This document shows, piece by piece, positions 8,534 through 16,502 of a DNA stretch of 64,000 bases. The stretch spans positions 558,001 to 622,000 of the forward strand of contig NZ_CP065218.1 of assembly GCF_015767675.1 (NCBI RefSeq). The letters run 5' to 3'. Numbering within the stretch: position 1 is the first letter of the stretch; each line of letters opens with the position of its first letter. The translations under genes were made by a program, and so were the position numbers. The DNA comes from Vibrio navarrensis (GTDB lineage Bacteria; Pseudomonadota; Gammaproteobacteria; Enterobacterales; Vibrionaceae). The notes beneath the pieces were generated by a model. The model saw only the letters and a list, made by a program, of their open reading frames with translations. It was not told the origin of the DNA and ran no database searches.

Positions 8534-10576
8534 TTAGAGCGCAATTTCTCCACCATCTTCACGGCGAATCACGACCGTTGCGGCGCGAGGCCTTACCGTT
8601 TCGCCCGTAGGTGTTACTTCTGCTGCATCATCGGTATATGGCCAGTTGCCCGGATGTTGAATGTTCACGAACACCGATTTGTAATCTGGACTAATGGCAA
8701 ACCCCGTCACTTCACAACCGTTTGGTCCAACAAAAAAGCGCTTCAACTGCGTTTGGTTGTCGGCACCAACCGTCACCTGCTTGCCATTTTCGTCGACCAT
8801 ACGTGAAGGTACGACAGCCAACATTTGATCATTGGTGTAACCGGTGACTTCACTGGCACCGTTATCCGTTTGGATCCACAAGATACCGCGGCCATCAAAG
8901 GCCAATCCGTCTGGGCTGGCAAACTGGTTCAAATCCGTCAAACCAGAGCGGTTGGTATCGGCATTACCATTGGCAGGAGAACCAAAGACAAAAATATCCC
9001 AGCTAAACTCAGTCGCACTTGCGCCTTCTTCCCAACGAATTACGTGACCAAACTTATTGTTCAAACGTGGGTTAGCCGAGTTAGCTTCTATGCGCTTGGT
9101 ATTGTTGGTCAAAGTGAGATAAACGCTGCCTGTGTAGGGATCCACCGCACACCATTCAGGGCGATCCATAGGCGTCGCGCCAACCAAGTCTGCAGCACCT
9201 GCGGTATTGAGAATGATATCGGCCAGCGAAGCAAAACTGTCTGCTAGTGTGCCTCCGTCTGTTGTCACACTCTCCAGAGTAAGTGGTAGCCAAGTACCTG
9301 TTCCATCTTCGTTGAAGCGTGCGACATACAAGGTGCCTTCGTCCATGTATTTATCGCCAGTTGCTAAGCGGTTAGCGGGTTCAGCATCTGCTGCATCCCA
9401 CAGCGCTTTCGATTCAAACTTGTACAGATACTCGAAGCGAGAATCGTGGCCGGAATAGAAGACCACTGGTTTACCCACTTGCAGCTTACCAAACGTACAA
9501 CCTTCATGACGGAAACGGCCAAGCGCAGTACGTTTTACCGCTCTTGAGTTCGCGGTATATGGGTCAATCTCAACGATGTAACCGTGACCACTCGCTTCAT
9601 TGCGGTAGTCATCCATCGCGCTTGCCCCAGTTGGTGCAACGCTAAAACGGGTAAATTCGTCTAGGCGCTCTTCTGCATGTCCAGCTAGCGTTTCCCACGC
9701 GTAACGCGTTGTGCCACTCTTTTCAATACCGATACGAGACTGCTCTGCGGTCAAAGTGTCTGTATTGATAAAGTAACCCGGCCAGTTTTCTTCACAGGTA
9801 AGATACGTGCCCCAAGGTGTGTAGCCGTTACCGCAGTTGTTTAGCGTACCGCGCGCTTGGCTGCCGTCTGGTGAGAAGCGCGTCACCAGATGTTCGGAGT
9901 ACGCCATTGGGCCGGAAATGTCCATAACCGTCGCCCCTGTGTAGCGGCGGTTAAGCGGATCGTTGTCCACCATTTTCCACACATTATCTTCGAGTTTGAT
10001 ACGCACAACTGAAACGCCATGTGCGTTAATCTCTTTGCGCACTTCATCAACGATGGTACGAACGCCATTGACAAAAGTTTGACCATTGGTGTGCAAGGCA
10101 TCTTCATCAATGTATTCGTGGTTGATACACAGTAAACCATCATTAGGATTGCCATTGAGTGGGAAGAAATGCATCCCATCATGGTGCATGCCGAGTGAGT
10201 ATTGCTGATCGTCTGCGCTGTTGCTGGCATCCGATTTCCATGCAGCCGCTTTACTATTGAGCGGAGTTCCCCAAGGAACTAGAACTTGTGCTTTGTACCC
10301 TGGTGGTACACTCACCGCATCGGTTAACGATCCAGCAATTGAGTCAAAATTAAGTACCGCCGCCGCCTTACCTGCCCCTGCGTTACTGCCAGCCGATGCA
10401 GCCGTTGAAGAGCTGTTACAACCCGCTAAACCAAATGCGCCAAACGCCGTCATCGCACTGATACCCAGCCCCCCTTTGAGGATGTTACGTCGAGTAAGAC
10501 TCGCTTCTAAAACGTCTTCAAAAGGCTTGTTTTGGCTATGGTTATAACGCGTCGCGTCAAATGTTTCCTTACTCAT
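8534..10576 (-). CDS. PhoX-family phosphatase, Tat-exported
   Basis: A 680-residue protein of the PhoX (DUF839) family. Characterised members are periplasmic or surface phosphomonoesterases with an iron-calcium centre, released under phosphate shortage. The N-terminus has a twin-arginine motif TRRNILKGG (residues 28-36), a hydrophobic stretch and GLAGC ending at Cys53, so it may be a Tat-dependent lipoprotein. The body has typical family segments such as NHEYIDEDALHTNG and GNGYTPWGTYLTCEENWPGY. No obvious pair of Pho boxes was found upstream, only a half-site-like TTGTCAT and a dyad. The gene stands alone. Phosphatase activity is a family inference. Confidence 0.85.
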   Translation of the reverse strand: MSKETFDATRYNHSQNKPFEDVLEASLTRRNILKGGLGISAMTAFGAFGLAGCNSSSTAASAGSNAGAGKAAAVLNFDSIAGSLTDAVSVPPGYKAQVLVPWGTPLNSKAAAWKSDASNSADDQQYSLGMHHDGMHFFPLNGNPNDGLLCINHEYIDEDALHTNGQTFVNGVRTIVDEVRKEINAHGVSVVRIKLEDNVWKMVDNDPLNRRYTGATVMDISGPMAYSEHLVTRFSPDGSQARGTLNNCGNGYTPWGTYLTCEENWPGYFINTDTLTAEQSRIGIEKSGTTRYAWETLAGHAEERLDEFTRFSVAPTGASAMDDYRNEASGHGYIVEIDPYTANSRAVKRTALGRFRHEGCTFGKLQVGKPVVFYSGHDSRFEYLYKFESKALWDAADAEPANRLATGDKYMDEGTLYVARFNEDGTGTWLPLTLESVTTDGGTLADSFASLADIILNTAGAADLVGATPMDRPEWCAVDPYTGSVYLTLTNNTKRIEANSANPRLNNKFGHVIRWEEGASATEFSWDIFVFGSPANGNADTNRSGLTDLNQFASPDGLAFDGRGILWIQTDNGASEVTGYTNDQMLAVVPSRMVDENGKQVTVGADNQTQLKRFFVGPNGCEVTGFAISPDYKSVFVNIQHPGNWPYTDDAAEVTPTGETVRPRAATVVIRREDGGEIAL

Positions 10577-10626
10577 AAGTTTATTGTCCCAAGTGTTAAT
10601 AATTAGAGTTGAGCGGGAACATAATG

Positions 10627-10656
10627 AGATAGAAAAATGACAAATTTTGTCTATCT
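10627..10656. promoter_or_regulatory. Nested dyad between phoX-like and yggL genes
   Basis: The palindrome GACAAATTTTGTC (10639-10651) is flanked by AGATAG and CTATCT (10627-10632, 10651-10656). It lies about 50-80 bases upstream of the phoX-like start and could be an operator. No regulator is recognised from the motif. Confidence 0.3.
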
Positions 10657-10835
10657 TTATGAAAGTTTGTTTGAATAAATGTTATGAATTAGTCAATTAG
10701 AAGCGAATAAGCGCAATAGTCTTTGGTTTCTCGGACAAACAACGTTATAAAGACGCACGCCTGAACAAGCAAAGCATACTCAGTTGTTTTTGCCGTATGG
10801 GCTTTTTATCATTACAACCCTAGCGAGAGAACATA

Positions 10836-11174
10836 ATGAAACTAGATAAAGTGGAAAACAAAAACCGTCGTCTTCGCAAAAAACTGTTTTTAGGCGAGTT
10901 CGCTATTCTTGGTTTCGAAATCAGCTGTGAAACCGACATCCACGACTTTGATCGCTATGACGTTTTTGTCGATGACTTCATTGATTTCATCGATGCGTTG
11001 GGTCTGTGCTTTGGTGGCGGCGGTCTAGAGCATTTCGAGGGTTTTATTTGTGCCAAAGAGCGTTACGCGAGCGCGACAGAAGAGCAAAAAGCGCAAGTAC
11101 TTGAATGGCTAAACGCACGTGCAGAAGTCAAATCGGTTCTTGCAAGCGATCTAGCCGACGCAAACTACCTGTAA
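10836..11174 (+). CDS. yggL: YggL family protein (DUF469)
   Basis: A small cytoplasmic protein of 112 residues with the YggL signature: a basic N-terminus (KNRRLRKKLFLGEF), then ILGFEISC, the acidic DRYDVFVDDFIDFID and the glycine-rich LCFGGGGLEHFEGF. YggL homologues are reported to associate with the 50S ribosomal subunit; the precise role is unsettled. The start has GAGAGAA a few bases upstream. It appears to be transcribed alone and is followed by a strong dyad. Confidence 0.87.
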   Translation: MKLDKVENKNRRLRKKLFLGEFAILGFEISCETDIHDFDRYDVFVDDFIDFIDALGLCFGGGGLEHFEGFICAKERYASATEEQKAQVLEWLNARAEVKSVLASDLADANYL

Positions 11175-11243
11175 GATCTATTTAAGATCTTGATACAAAT
11201 TCGGATTCTGGTGAAATAAAACTGACTAGATGAAGAGATATTT

Positions 11244-11297
11244 GAGCTGGCAGTTCTGGGGACCACTCCTCCAAGCGCCAGCTCGATTTCTTTGGTA
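11244..11297 (+). terminator. Hairpin after yggL
   Basis: GAGCTGGC (11244-11251) pairs perfectly with GCCAGCTC (11277-11284) around a 25-base loop, followed by GATTTCTTTGG. It lies between yggL and a convergent small ORF. The T-run is imperfect, so it is a probable terminator or the 3' end of a structured RNA. Confidence 0.45.
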
Positions 11298-11345
11298 TAG
11301 CTTATTTATTGCGGTATTAACTTTACGGTTTGCGGTTGTAACTAC

Positions 11346-11432
11346 TTAGCAAGATTTTTTAGATGCATCTTTCACATCTTTCCAATATTGGATACGGATG
11401 CGATGAAGCTGAGCTCTTCTCACTTTTCTCAT
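11346..11432 (-). CDS. Very small basic ORF, 28 residues
   Basis: A 28-codon reading frame begins with ATG at 11432 and ends with TAA at 11346. Its start has an excellent ribosome-binding site, AAGGAGA, seven to eight bases upstream. The peptide is strongly basic (MRKVRRAQLHRIRIQYWKDV, then KDASKKSC), with no signal peptide or membrane segment. It resembles neither Rmf nor a ribosomal protein that I recognise. Expression is supported only by the ribosome-binding site and by a large dyad upstream at 11483-11519. Such basic peptides can bind nucleic acids, but no function is assigned. Confidence 0.45.
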   Translation of the reverse strand: MRKVRRAQLHRIRIQYWKDVKDASKKSC

Positions 11433-11482
11433 AGCAATCTCCTTAAATTATCTGCCTAAATATAGGCTTATCTATTTTCTCT

Positions 11483-11519
11483 GAGGTTTATTTGCCTCGA
11501 TAACATATCGAGTAACCTC
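11483..11519. promoter_or_regulatory. Nested dyad upstream of the 28-codon ORF
   Basis: The 17-base palindrome CTCGATAACATATCGAG (11496-11512) lies inside longer arms GAGGTT (11483-11488) and AACCTC (11514-11519). It sits 51-87 bases upstream of the small ORF start on its strand, a suitable place for an operator or leader hairpin. Confidence 0.4.
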
Positions 11520-11624
11520 GACTCTGGCCGTGATTGACTTCACAAGTTAATGACAAAGCACCAAGAGTTGCAACTCATTTTTTGAACCCTAATGTGCATA
11601 TTGTCATGGCTCTGACCAATCTAC

Positions 11625-11819
11625 TTAGCTCATATGACAGAAAAATGGCAAATTTGTTCCGTTTTCCTGATGATTAAAACTCATACAATTCTCATGCCAG
11701 TCCATCAGCCTCATTTTTAGTAACGGCACACCCACTCCGCATTCATCCATCGGTGAGAGTGTGACAGCCGCAACATCTTTTCCCATAACAATAAAATGGT
11801 TAATAACGACTTTTGCCAT
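11625..11819 (-). CDS. Doubtful small ORF upstream of csrB
   Basis: A 64-codon frame on the minus strand, divergent from csrB. The peptide (starting MAKVVINHFIVMGKDVAAV) reads like a globular protein with scattered cysteines and matches no family I know. Against it, no ribosome-binding site precedes the ATG at 11819, and the VarA-type site begins only seven bases upstream. It may be a non-coding part of the csrB control region. Confidence 0.28.
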   Translation of the reverse strand: MAKVVINHFIVMGKDVAAVTLSPMDECGVGVPLLKMRLMDWHENCMSFNHQENGTNLPFFCHMS

Positions 11820-11825
11820 CTAGTT

Positions 11826-11843
11826 TGTGCGAGATCTCTTACA
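11826..11843. promoter_or_regulatory. VarA/GacA/UvrY-type activator site upstream of csrB
   Basis: The 18-base imperfect palindrome TGTGCGAGATCTCTTACA closely resembles the UvrY site of Escherichia coli csrB (TGTGAGAGATCTCTTACA, from memory) and the GacA box TGTAAG-N6-CTTACA. It lies about 160-180 bases before the predicted RNA start, the distance usual for csr RNA genes. It should respond to the VarS/VarA two-component system. Confidence 0.75.
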
Positions 11844-11968
11844 CGGAATGTAAGCCTTTCTACTATTCCCAGCTAAGACCATAACCAATAAAAACTACAA
11901 CTTATTGTTTTTATATCAATTTTATTCAAATGGTATTTTTTCTCACTAATTATTTTCCACAACAGCAA

Positions 11969-11997
11969 TTGTCAGCGTTACGTAAAAAATCAATACT
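11969..11997 (+). promoter_or_regulatory. Predicted csrB promoter
   Basis: TTGTCA (11969-11974) and AATACT (11992-11997) are spaced by 17 bases, the sigma-70 optimum. They place the RNA start near the G at 12004. Confidence 0.6.
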
Positions 11998-12003
11998 AGG
12001 TTC

Positions 12004-12290
12004 GTCAACAGGATGTTGGCGGGAACAGGACAAAGCCTAAAGGATTGGGTATCTTCAGGATGAAGATTTGATGACTTAGGATGAGTTATCAGCAAGGAAG
12101 TGACACTCTGGGATAGAGTTACGCCCGTCAGGATGACAGGCCAGGAAGGACACCGCTAGGAAGGCGATGTAGCAAGGATTAGGTTAAAGGATTTAGCCAA
12201 TATCATGGATAGATGCAGGGAGCACTATCAGTAGCTGGATTGCTGCGAAAGAGAATAAGCCCCGTCTGGGAAACCAGGCGGGGTTTTATT
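12004..12290 (+). ncRNA. csrB: CsrB-family regulatory RNA
   Basis: This RNA of about 287 bases sequesters the translational regulator CsrA. The stretch has no coding frame but holds about 17 GGA triplets, 12 of them AGGA, spread over its whole length. Several sit in small hairpin loops, for example CAACAGGATGTTG at the 5' end, where AGGA is looped out between CAAC and GTTG. That pattern is diagnostic of CsrB/CsrC-type RNAs. It ends in a strong terminator with a GAAA tetraloop. A VarA-type site lies upstream, as expected for Vibrio csr RNAs. Which of the three Vibrio paralogues (CsrB, C or D) it is cannot be settled from one window. Confidence 0.88.
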
Positions 12291-12292
12291 TT
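12260..12292 (+). terminator. csrB terminator
   Basis: CCCCGTCTGG and CCAGGCGGGG (12260-12269, 12274-12283) form a 10-base stem with one mismatch around GAAA, followed by TTTTATTTTT. Confidence 0.92.
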
Positions 12293-12915
12293 TATCCCTA
12301 AACAAGATCGCTGCACAAAAAGTTGTGTTTTTGCACATTTTCAACCATCAGTGCTAGAGAACCTTGCAGAGATCGATTAAGTTGCTACCAGTGGTTACTA
12401 AACGTTCAAGAAATGAAGGGCTGTTTGGCAAGATCGATTACCGATAACGCGCTGTCACCCTAGCTGAGAACATAGGTAGAAGAAAAAAACAATCGCATCG
12501 GATGAGTTTCCTCTTCTATTATTACTAAACAGGTAGCCCGCCACTTGTTGCATTTTCCCGATTAGATGGTTATTTTCAGACGGCCAGAAGTCTAATCGGA
12601 CCAGTTGTAACTCACGCTACCATAACCAATTTTTCTAATATCCGACGCCTTTTTCACTTGACAATCATTAGCCGTAAGGGATGCCACGTTGATAGAATAT
12701 TTTTATCATTACGATGATTTTTTTTCGTTTTCATCGCTAGTTAAAAAAATCTAAGGTGCGCACCTCAAAAACGATGTGGTGTTCTACCACAATCCTGAAT
12801 CGTGTGAACGAATGGTTTTTGCCCGCATTATTTAAGGGGTATGTCACATCATTTAAACCCGTTCGCTTTATTCTTAAATGATTTGAAATTGGTAATGACT
12901 TACTAAGGAAATGCC
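12293..12915. other. Long non-coding stretch between csrB and rimK
   Basis: About 620 bases with no convincing reading frame. It contains an isolated 9-base perfect inverted repeat, CCGATTAGA (12558-12566) and TCTAATCGG (12591-12599), and a small hairpin GTGGTgttctACCAC near 12776-12790. The rimK ribosome-binding site AAGGAA lies just before 12916. The unusual length suggests a leader or an unrecognised RNA, but neither could be demonstrated. Confidence 0.4.
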
Positions 12916-13821
12916 ATGCGTATTGCTATTCTTTCTCGTAATGAGAGTCTATATTCCACCACTCGCTTAAAGCAGGCTGGTGAAGCACGTGGACACCAAG
13001 TGGATGTCATCGACACGTTGCACTGCTATATGGACATTACGAGCAACAACCCTAAGATTCGCTACAAGGGTGAAGAATTGCCGGAGTATGACGCTGTCAT
13101 TCCACGCATTGGCGCTTCAGTGACTTTCTACGGTACCGCAGTGGTTCGCCAGTTTGAAATGATGGGTACATTCTGTATCAACGAATCGGTTGCCATTAGC
13201 CGCTCGCGCGACAAACTGCGTTCTTTGCAGTTGTTATCGCGCAAAGGCATTGGCTTACCACGCACTGGTTTTGCACATCATCCAGATAATATCCAAGACG
13301 TAATCAAAAACGTTGGTGGCGCTCCGCTGGTGATCAAGCTTCTTGAAGGCACTCAAGGCATTGGTGTGGTATTGGCTGAAACCAGCAAAGCAGCTGAGAG
13401 CGTGATCGAAGCCTTTATGGGTCTGAAAGCCAACATTATGGTGCAAGAGTTTATCGAAGAAGCCAAAGGGGCTGACATTCGTTGTTTTGTGGTTGGCAAT
13501 AAAGTGATTGCGGCGATGAAGCGCCAAGCGAAAGAAGGCGAGTTTCGCTCCAATCTGCACCGTGGCGGGACTGCACAGCTGATTCGTCTCAGTAAAGAAG
13601 AGCGCGCGACCGCCATCAATGCGGCGAAAGCAATGGGACTGAACCTTTGCGGTGTGGACATTCTCCAGTCGAAAAACGGCCCTGTGGTCATGGAAGTGAA
13701 CTCTTCTCCTGGCCTAGAAGGGATCGAGAAAGCCACGCAAAAAGACATCGCTGGCATGATCTATGAGTTTATCGAAAAGAACGCGAAGCCGAATGCTAAT
13801 CGCACACGAGGCAAAGGATAA
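12916..13821 (+). CDS. rimK: Ribosomal protein S6 glutamate ligase RimK
   Basis: A cytoplasmic ATP-grasp enzyme that adds glutamate residues to the C-terminus of ribosomal protein S6 and also makes poly-alpha-glutamate. The 301-residue length equals that of E. coli RimK. Visible features are the N-terminal RimK domain ([20 protein letters not shown]), the nucleotide-binding region [15 protein letters not shown] and the metal-binding C-terminal motif [21 protein letters not shown] precedes the start. The linked protease gene follows after 65 bases, consistent with a rimK-rimB-like unit. Confidence 0.93.
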   Translation: MRIAILSRNESLYSTTRLKQAGEARGHQVDVIDTLHCYMDITSNNPKIRYKGEELPEYDAVIPRIGASVTFYGTAVVRQFEMMGTFCINESVAISRSRDKLRSLQLLSRKGIGLPRTGFAHHPDNIQDVIKNVGGAPLVIKLLEGTQGIGVVLAETSKAAESVIEAFMGLKANIMVQEFIEEAKGADIRCFVVGNKVIAAMKRQAKEGEFRSNLHRGGTAQLIRLSKEERATAINAAKAMGLNLCGVDILQSKNGPVVMEVNSSPGLEGIEKATQKDIAGMIYEFIEKNAKPNANRTRGKG

Positions 13822-13886
13822 TCATCCGCGGTGAAAGCGAGCCTTTCACTATACTTAAAATTGCGTAGCAAGCTTGGATATATACT

Positions 13887-14315
13887 ATGACTCAGAAATT
13901 GATCATCGGAAATACTGAAGCTGTCTGCTTACCAGAGTTAGGGATTACTCACTTAGAGACGCGAATTGATACTGGCGCGCAGACTTCTTCTCTGCACGTT
14001 GATAATCTACTTTGTCTGAGAAAGAAAGGCAGAAAGTACGTCGAGTTTGACCTTCATCCTGATGTCTATCATTTGGAAAAAATTGTGCGTTGCAGTGCGC
14101 CTCTTAAAGCATGCAGAAAAGTGAAATCTTCCAACGGAACCTTTGAGCACCGCTGTGTGATCGAAACCCTGTTGCGAATGGGAGACCAAGAGTGGCCGAT
14201 TGAAATCACGCTTAGTAACCGCCAAGATATGACCTACATGATGTTGTTAGGCCGTCAAGGCATGTCAAATAAAGTCCTAGTGGACCCAAGTCAGTCTCAC
14301 ATTTTGGTATCTTGA
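13887..14315 (+). CDS. RimK-linked retropepsin-like protease (RimB-like)
   Basis: A 142-residue member of the family annotated as putative ATP-dependent zinc protease, which has a retropepsin-like fold. The active-site signature is IDTGAQTSSLH with Asp28, and a glycine-rich flap-like LLGRQGM lies near the C-terminus. In Pseudomonas the RimK-associated member RimB trims glutamates added to S6. Immediate linkage to rimK supports the same role here, but the substrate is inferred. No zinc-binding HExxH motif is visible, so the older family name should be treated with care. Confidence 0.8.
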   Translation: MTQKLIIGNTEAVCLPELGITHLETRIDTGAQTSSLHVDNLLCLRKKGRKYVEFDLHPDVYHLEKIVRCSAPLKACRKVKSSNGTFEHRCVIETLLRMGDQEWPIEITLSNRQDMTYMMLLGRQGMSNKVLVDPSQSHILVS

Positions 14316-14341
14316 GCTGGTAGGAGGAGATTTTCTCCTCC

Positions 14342-15133
14342 TCACTCTCTTTTACGACCTTTCTTGCTGCCTACCGCGAAACGCCATAGTGAACCAGCTA
14401 ATCCTCTCAGCTTGACTTGCGTTACACGCCAATGTGTTGCTGGGCTGCGCGGCGCTGTACTCAGAATGTGCTGATAAGCAATTTCATCAAATACCACCTG
14501 TCCTCCATGCGCAGCAAGTAGCATTTTCGGCTGCATTTCGAACACTCGCTTAAGCGATGTACGATATTTATTGGGATGAAAAACTGGAAAAGGCGCGATT
14601 AGATGCTTTTTCACTTCCACCATTAAATCTGCGACATAGAGAATATCTTGCTGAGGATGATAGACCGAGAGATCGCGATCGGTATGCCCCGGCGTTTCTA
14701 AAATTTGCCAATCTTCAAAGCCCGGAATCGGTTGACCGTCACACAAGCGGTAGTCCGGTTTAAGCCGCCTCGAATACCAAAGATTACGCTTTGGCTTTTT
14801 TAGTCGATTAGCCATCCAACGTGCTAACGCTAGATCGGTTAAATGCATCAAAAAACCATCCCAGCCGTGATACCAATCGTGCGTTTTGTCAGCCGAGACC
14901 AGTTTGCACCCTGTCAAACGTCGCAGAAGATGTGCCCCACCCGCGTGATCTGGGTGCATGTGCGTCACCACCACCACTTTGAGGTCAGAGAATGACTTTC
15001 CCAACTCGTGCTCAATAAATTGCTTAAGATAGGGAATATCGGCCCGGCTTGCTCCATCCAAGAGCATCAGTTTGTCAGGGTATTCCGCCAAATACATGAT
15101 CTGGATATAACCTTGAATTGTATGTAATCTCAC
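14342..15133 (-). CDS. Metallo-beta-lactamase-fold hydrolase
   Basis: A cytoplasmic hydrolase of 263 residues. The metal-binding signature THMHPDHAGG (HxHxDH) is clear, followed by an ETPGHTDRDLSVY segment supplying a further histidine. Start codons are unusual: TTG at 15136 and GTG at 15133 are adjacent, and an AGGGA suits either; GTG is preferred. Its tail is basic (RFAVGSKKGRKRE). The family covers glyoxalase II, lactonases and many others, and the substrate is not evident. It converges with the rimK unit, 26 bases apart. Confidence 0.8.
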   Translation of the reverse strand: MRLHTIQGYIQIMYLAEYPDKLMLLDGASRADIPYLKQFIEHELGKSFSDLKVVVVTHMHPDHAGGAHLLRRLTGCKLVSADKTHDWYHGWDGFLMHLTDLALARWMANRLKKPKRNLWYSRRLKPDYRLCDGQPIPGFEDWQILETPGHTDRDLSVYHPQQDILYVADLMVEVKKHLIAPFPVFHPNKYRTSLKRVFEMQPKMLLAAHGGQVVFDEIAYQHILSTAPRSPATHWRVTQVKLRGLAGSLWRFAVGSKKGRKRE

Positions 15134-15287
15134 CAAAATTTCCCTTTATTGCCTTTAGTTGGGCATCTTATCCGTGACTCAATCTGGTCTGACCAATAGA
15201 TTAGCAACAAATTTGTACAACGTCAGCTATGCGCCACATTAACGGGGAAATCGTGTGGACCGAAATTTAAGACTCCTCGCTAAAAAC

Positions 15288-15322
15288 AAAAATCCCTCAA
15301 TCAACGCTGAGGGATTTTTTAA
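15288..15322. terminator. Terminator downstream of the CxxC protein gene
   Basis: AATCCCTCA (15291-15299) and TGAGGGATT (15308-15316) pair perfectly, with A's on one side and a six-T run on the other. On the minus strand it follows the gene that stops at 15370. Confidence 0.85.
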
Positions 15323-15369
15323 TTTTTTGGCCTGAAAAACGCGTTTAAGTTAACTCATTTCGCTCAGTG

Positions 15370-15750
15370 TTACTCACTGTCCATTTCGCAATCGGTACAA
15401 CTTTGTAGGGCAATTTCGTGTTCGAACACGATTGTCTCGTTACCTTGTACGGTGAGATCGGCGATTTCAGCCGCGACTTCTTGTTCATCTTCTTCTTCTA
15501 CTTGATCCACCAGCTCTTCTTCTGAGTAGCCGTAGAAATTAAGCAACAAGTAATCACGCGCTTCTTCTTTGGTGCAAGTCACGTTGACCGCCAGATCAGG
15601 TTCAACATTGTCTTGTGCAGTAATTACTGCCACTTGCGCTAACACATCCTCTTTCATCGCTGCCGTTAGCCAACCCAGATCCGTGCTGACGGTGGTTTTT
15701 TTACAGTTAAAACAAGGAAGTGGATGAAAGTAATATTGGAAATTAGTCAT
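15370..15750 (-). CDS. Acidic protein with two CxxC pairs, unknown function
   Basis: A 126-residue protein with CFNC near the N-terminus (Cys13, Cys16) and CTDC near the C-terminus (Cys118, Cys121), which could together bind one zinc ion or iron. The middle is very acidic, including EEELVDQVEEEDEQEVAAEI. There is no signal peptide or membrane helix. I do not recognise the family. It is transcribed alone, divergent from the copper operon, with its own terminator. Confidence 0.65.
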   Translation of the reverse strand: MTNFQYYFHPLPCFNCKKTTVSTDLGWLTAAMKEDVLAQVAVITAQDNVEPDLAVNVTCTKEEARDYLLLNFYGYSEEELVDQVEEEDEQEVAAEIADLTVQGNETIVFEHEIALQSCTDCEMDSE

Positions 15751-15902
15751 AAGTCATTTCTTCTGTGAGTGTTGAATAGCAGGATTATGCGCGATTTCTC
15801 GCAAAATACTATCTCAATAGAGATGGAAATCAGAATTGCTGTTCTGCGGCGAACTCGCGCTAACACGATGAGGCAAAATCCTCCTATAGAACGCTTTTAT
15901 TC

Positions 15903-15933
15903 TTGACCTTCCCCTAGGGTTAAGCTTTAAAGT
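15903..15933 (+). promoter_or_regulatory. MerR/CueR-type promoter of the copper operon
   Basis: TTGACC (15903-15908) and TAAAGT (15928-15933) are separated by 19 bases, the overlong spacing characteristic of MerR-family promoters. The spacer contains CTTCCCCTAGGG, similar to CueR operators (ACCTTCC half-site). Copper or silver induction through a CueR-like activator encoded elsewhere is the likely control. Confidence 0.72.
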
Positions 15934-15962
15934 ACAGCTAAGTTTTTCATTAAAGGCACGAC

Positions 15963-16418
15963 ATGCGTTTCTCTTCTGTTCGCATCTTCTGGATATCCAT
16001 CATCAGCATGTTTGCCATGCTGACCTCTGGTATTGTTTCCAGCGCGCCTTTAATGACTTTTCAGATGCTAAGCGCAGTGCAATCTCAAAGTACGGTGCAG
16101 TCTCAAAGCACCATGACATCCGATTGTGGTATGAGCGTGAAGGTGGTTGATCCCCACGCGATGCACTCTGGAAGCCATCAATCGGCAAACTCTCAAGCCG
16201 AAAGCAATCAAGCAGCTAAGACGCCAACCAACCACTGCGCCACTGACGCCCCATCGATACACAATTGCTGTACTGCGGCCTGTGTCAGTGTCTTTGCGTT
16301 TTTGCCCCAAACTGCGCACTCCTTACCTGTCTCTTACAACATGGCGCTGATCCCTCGTGAATCAACGGCTTGGTCTATTGAAAGACAGCAATCTCTTTAT
16401 CGCCCTCCAATAGCGTAA
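15963..16418 (+). CDS. Small exported His/Met/Cys-rich protein of copper operon
   Basis: A 151-residue protein with an N-terminal hydrophobic signal segment (IFWISIISMFAMLTSGIVSS). The mature part is polar and rich in His, Ser and Gln, with DPHAMHSGSHQ and a cysteine cluster HCATDAPSIHNCCTAACV. These residues could bind copper in the periplasm. It resembles the short proteins placed before cus/cop efflux genes and some DUF2946-type proteins, but I cannot assign a family firmly. It is the first gene after the MerR-type promoter; an internal CACGTC/GACGTG hairpin lies before cusC. Confidence 0.6.
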   Translation: MRFSSVRIFWISIISMFAMLTSGIVSSAPLMTFQMLSAVQSQSTVQSQSTMTSDCGMSVKVVDPHAMHSGSHQSANSQAESNQAAKTPTNHCATDAPSIHNCCTAACVSVFAFLPQTAHSLPVSYNMALIPRESTAWSIERQQSLYRPPIA

Positions 16419-16502
16419 TCCGATCATCAATATGTCGTATCACAAGCTCTAACGAGCTGTGGTGTGTATTTTCACGTCGCTTTTTGACGTGCAGATTGGA
16501 TT

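Noticed and set aside
10577..10835. Pho boxes before the PhoX-like gene
   Set aside because: Only single half-site-like stretches were found, not the two direct repeats of a PhoB site; phosphate control is therefore not claimed.
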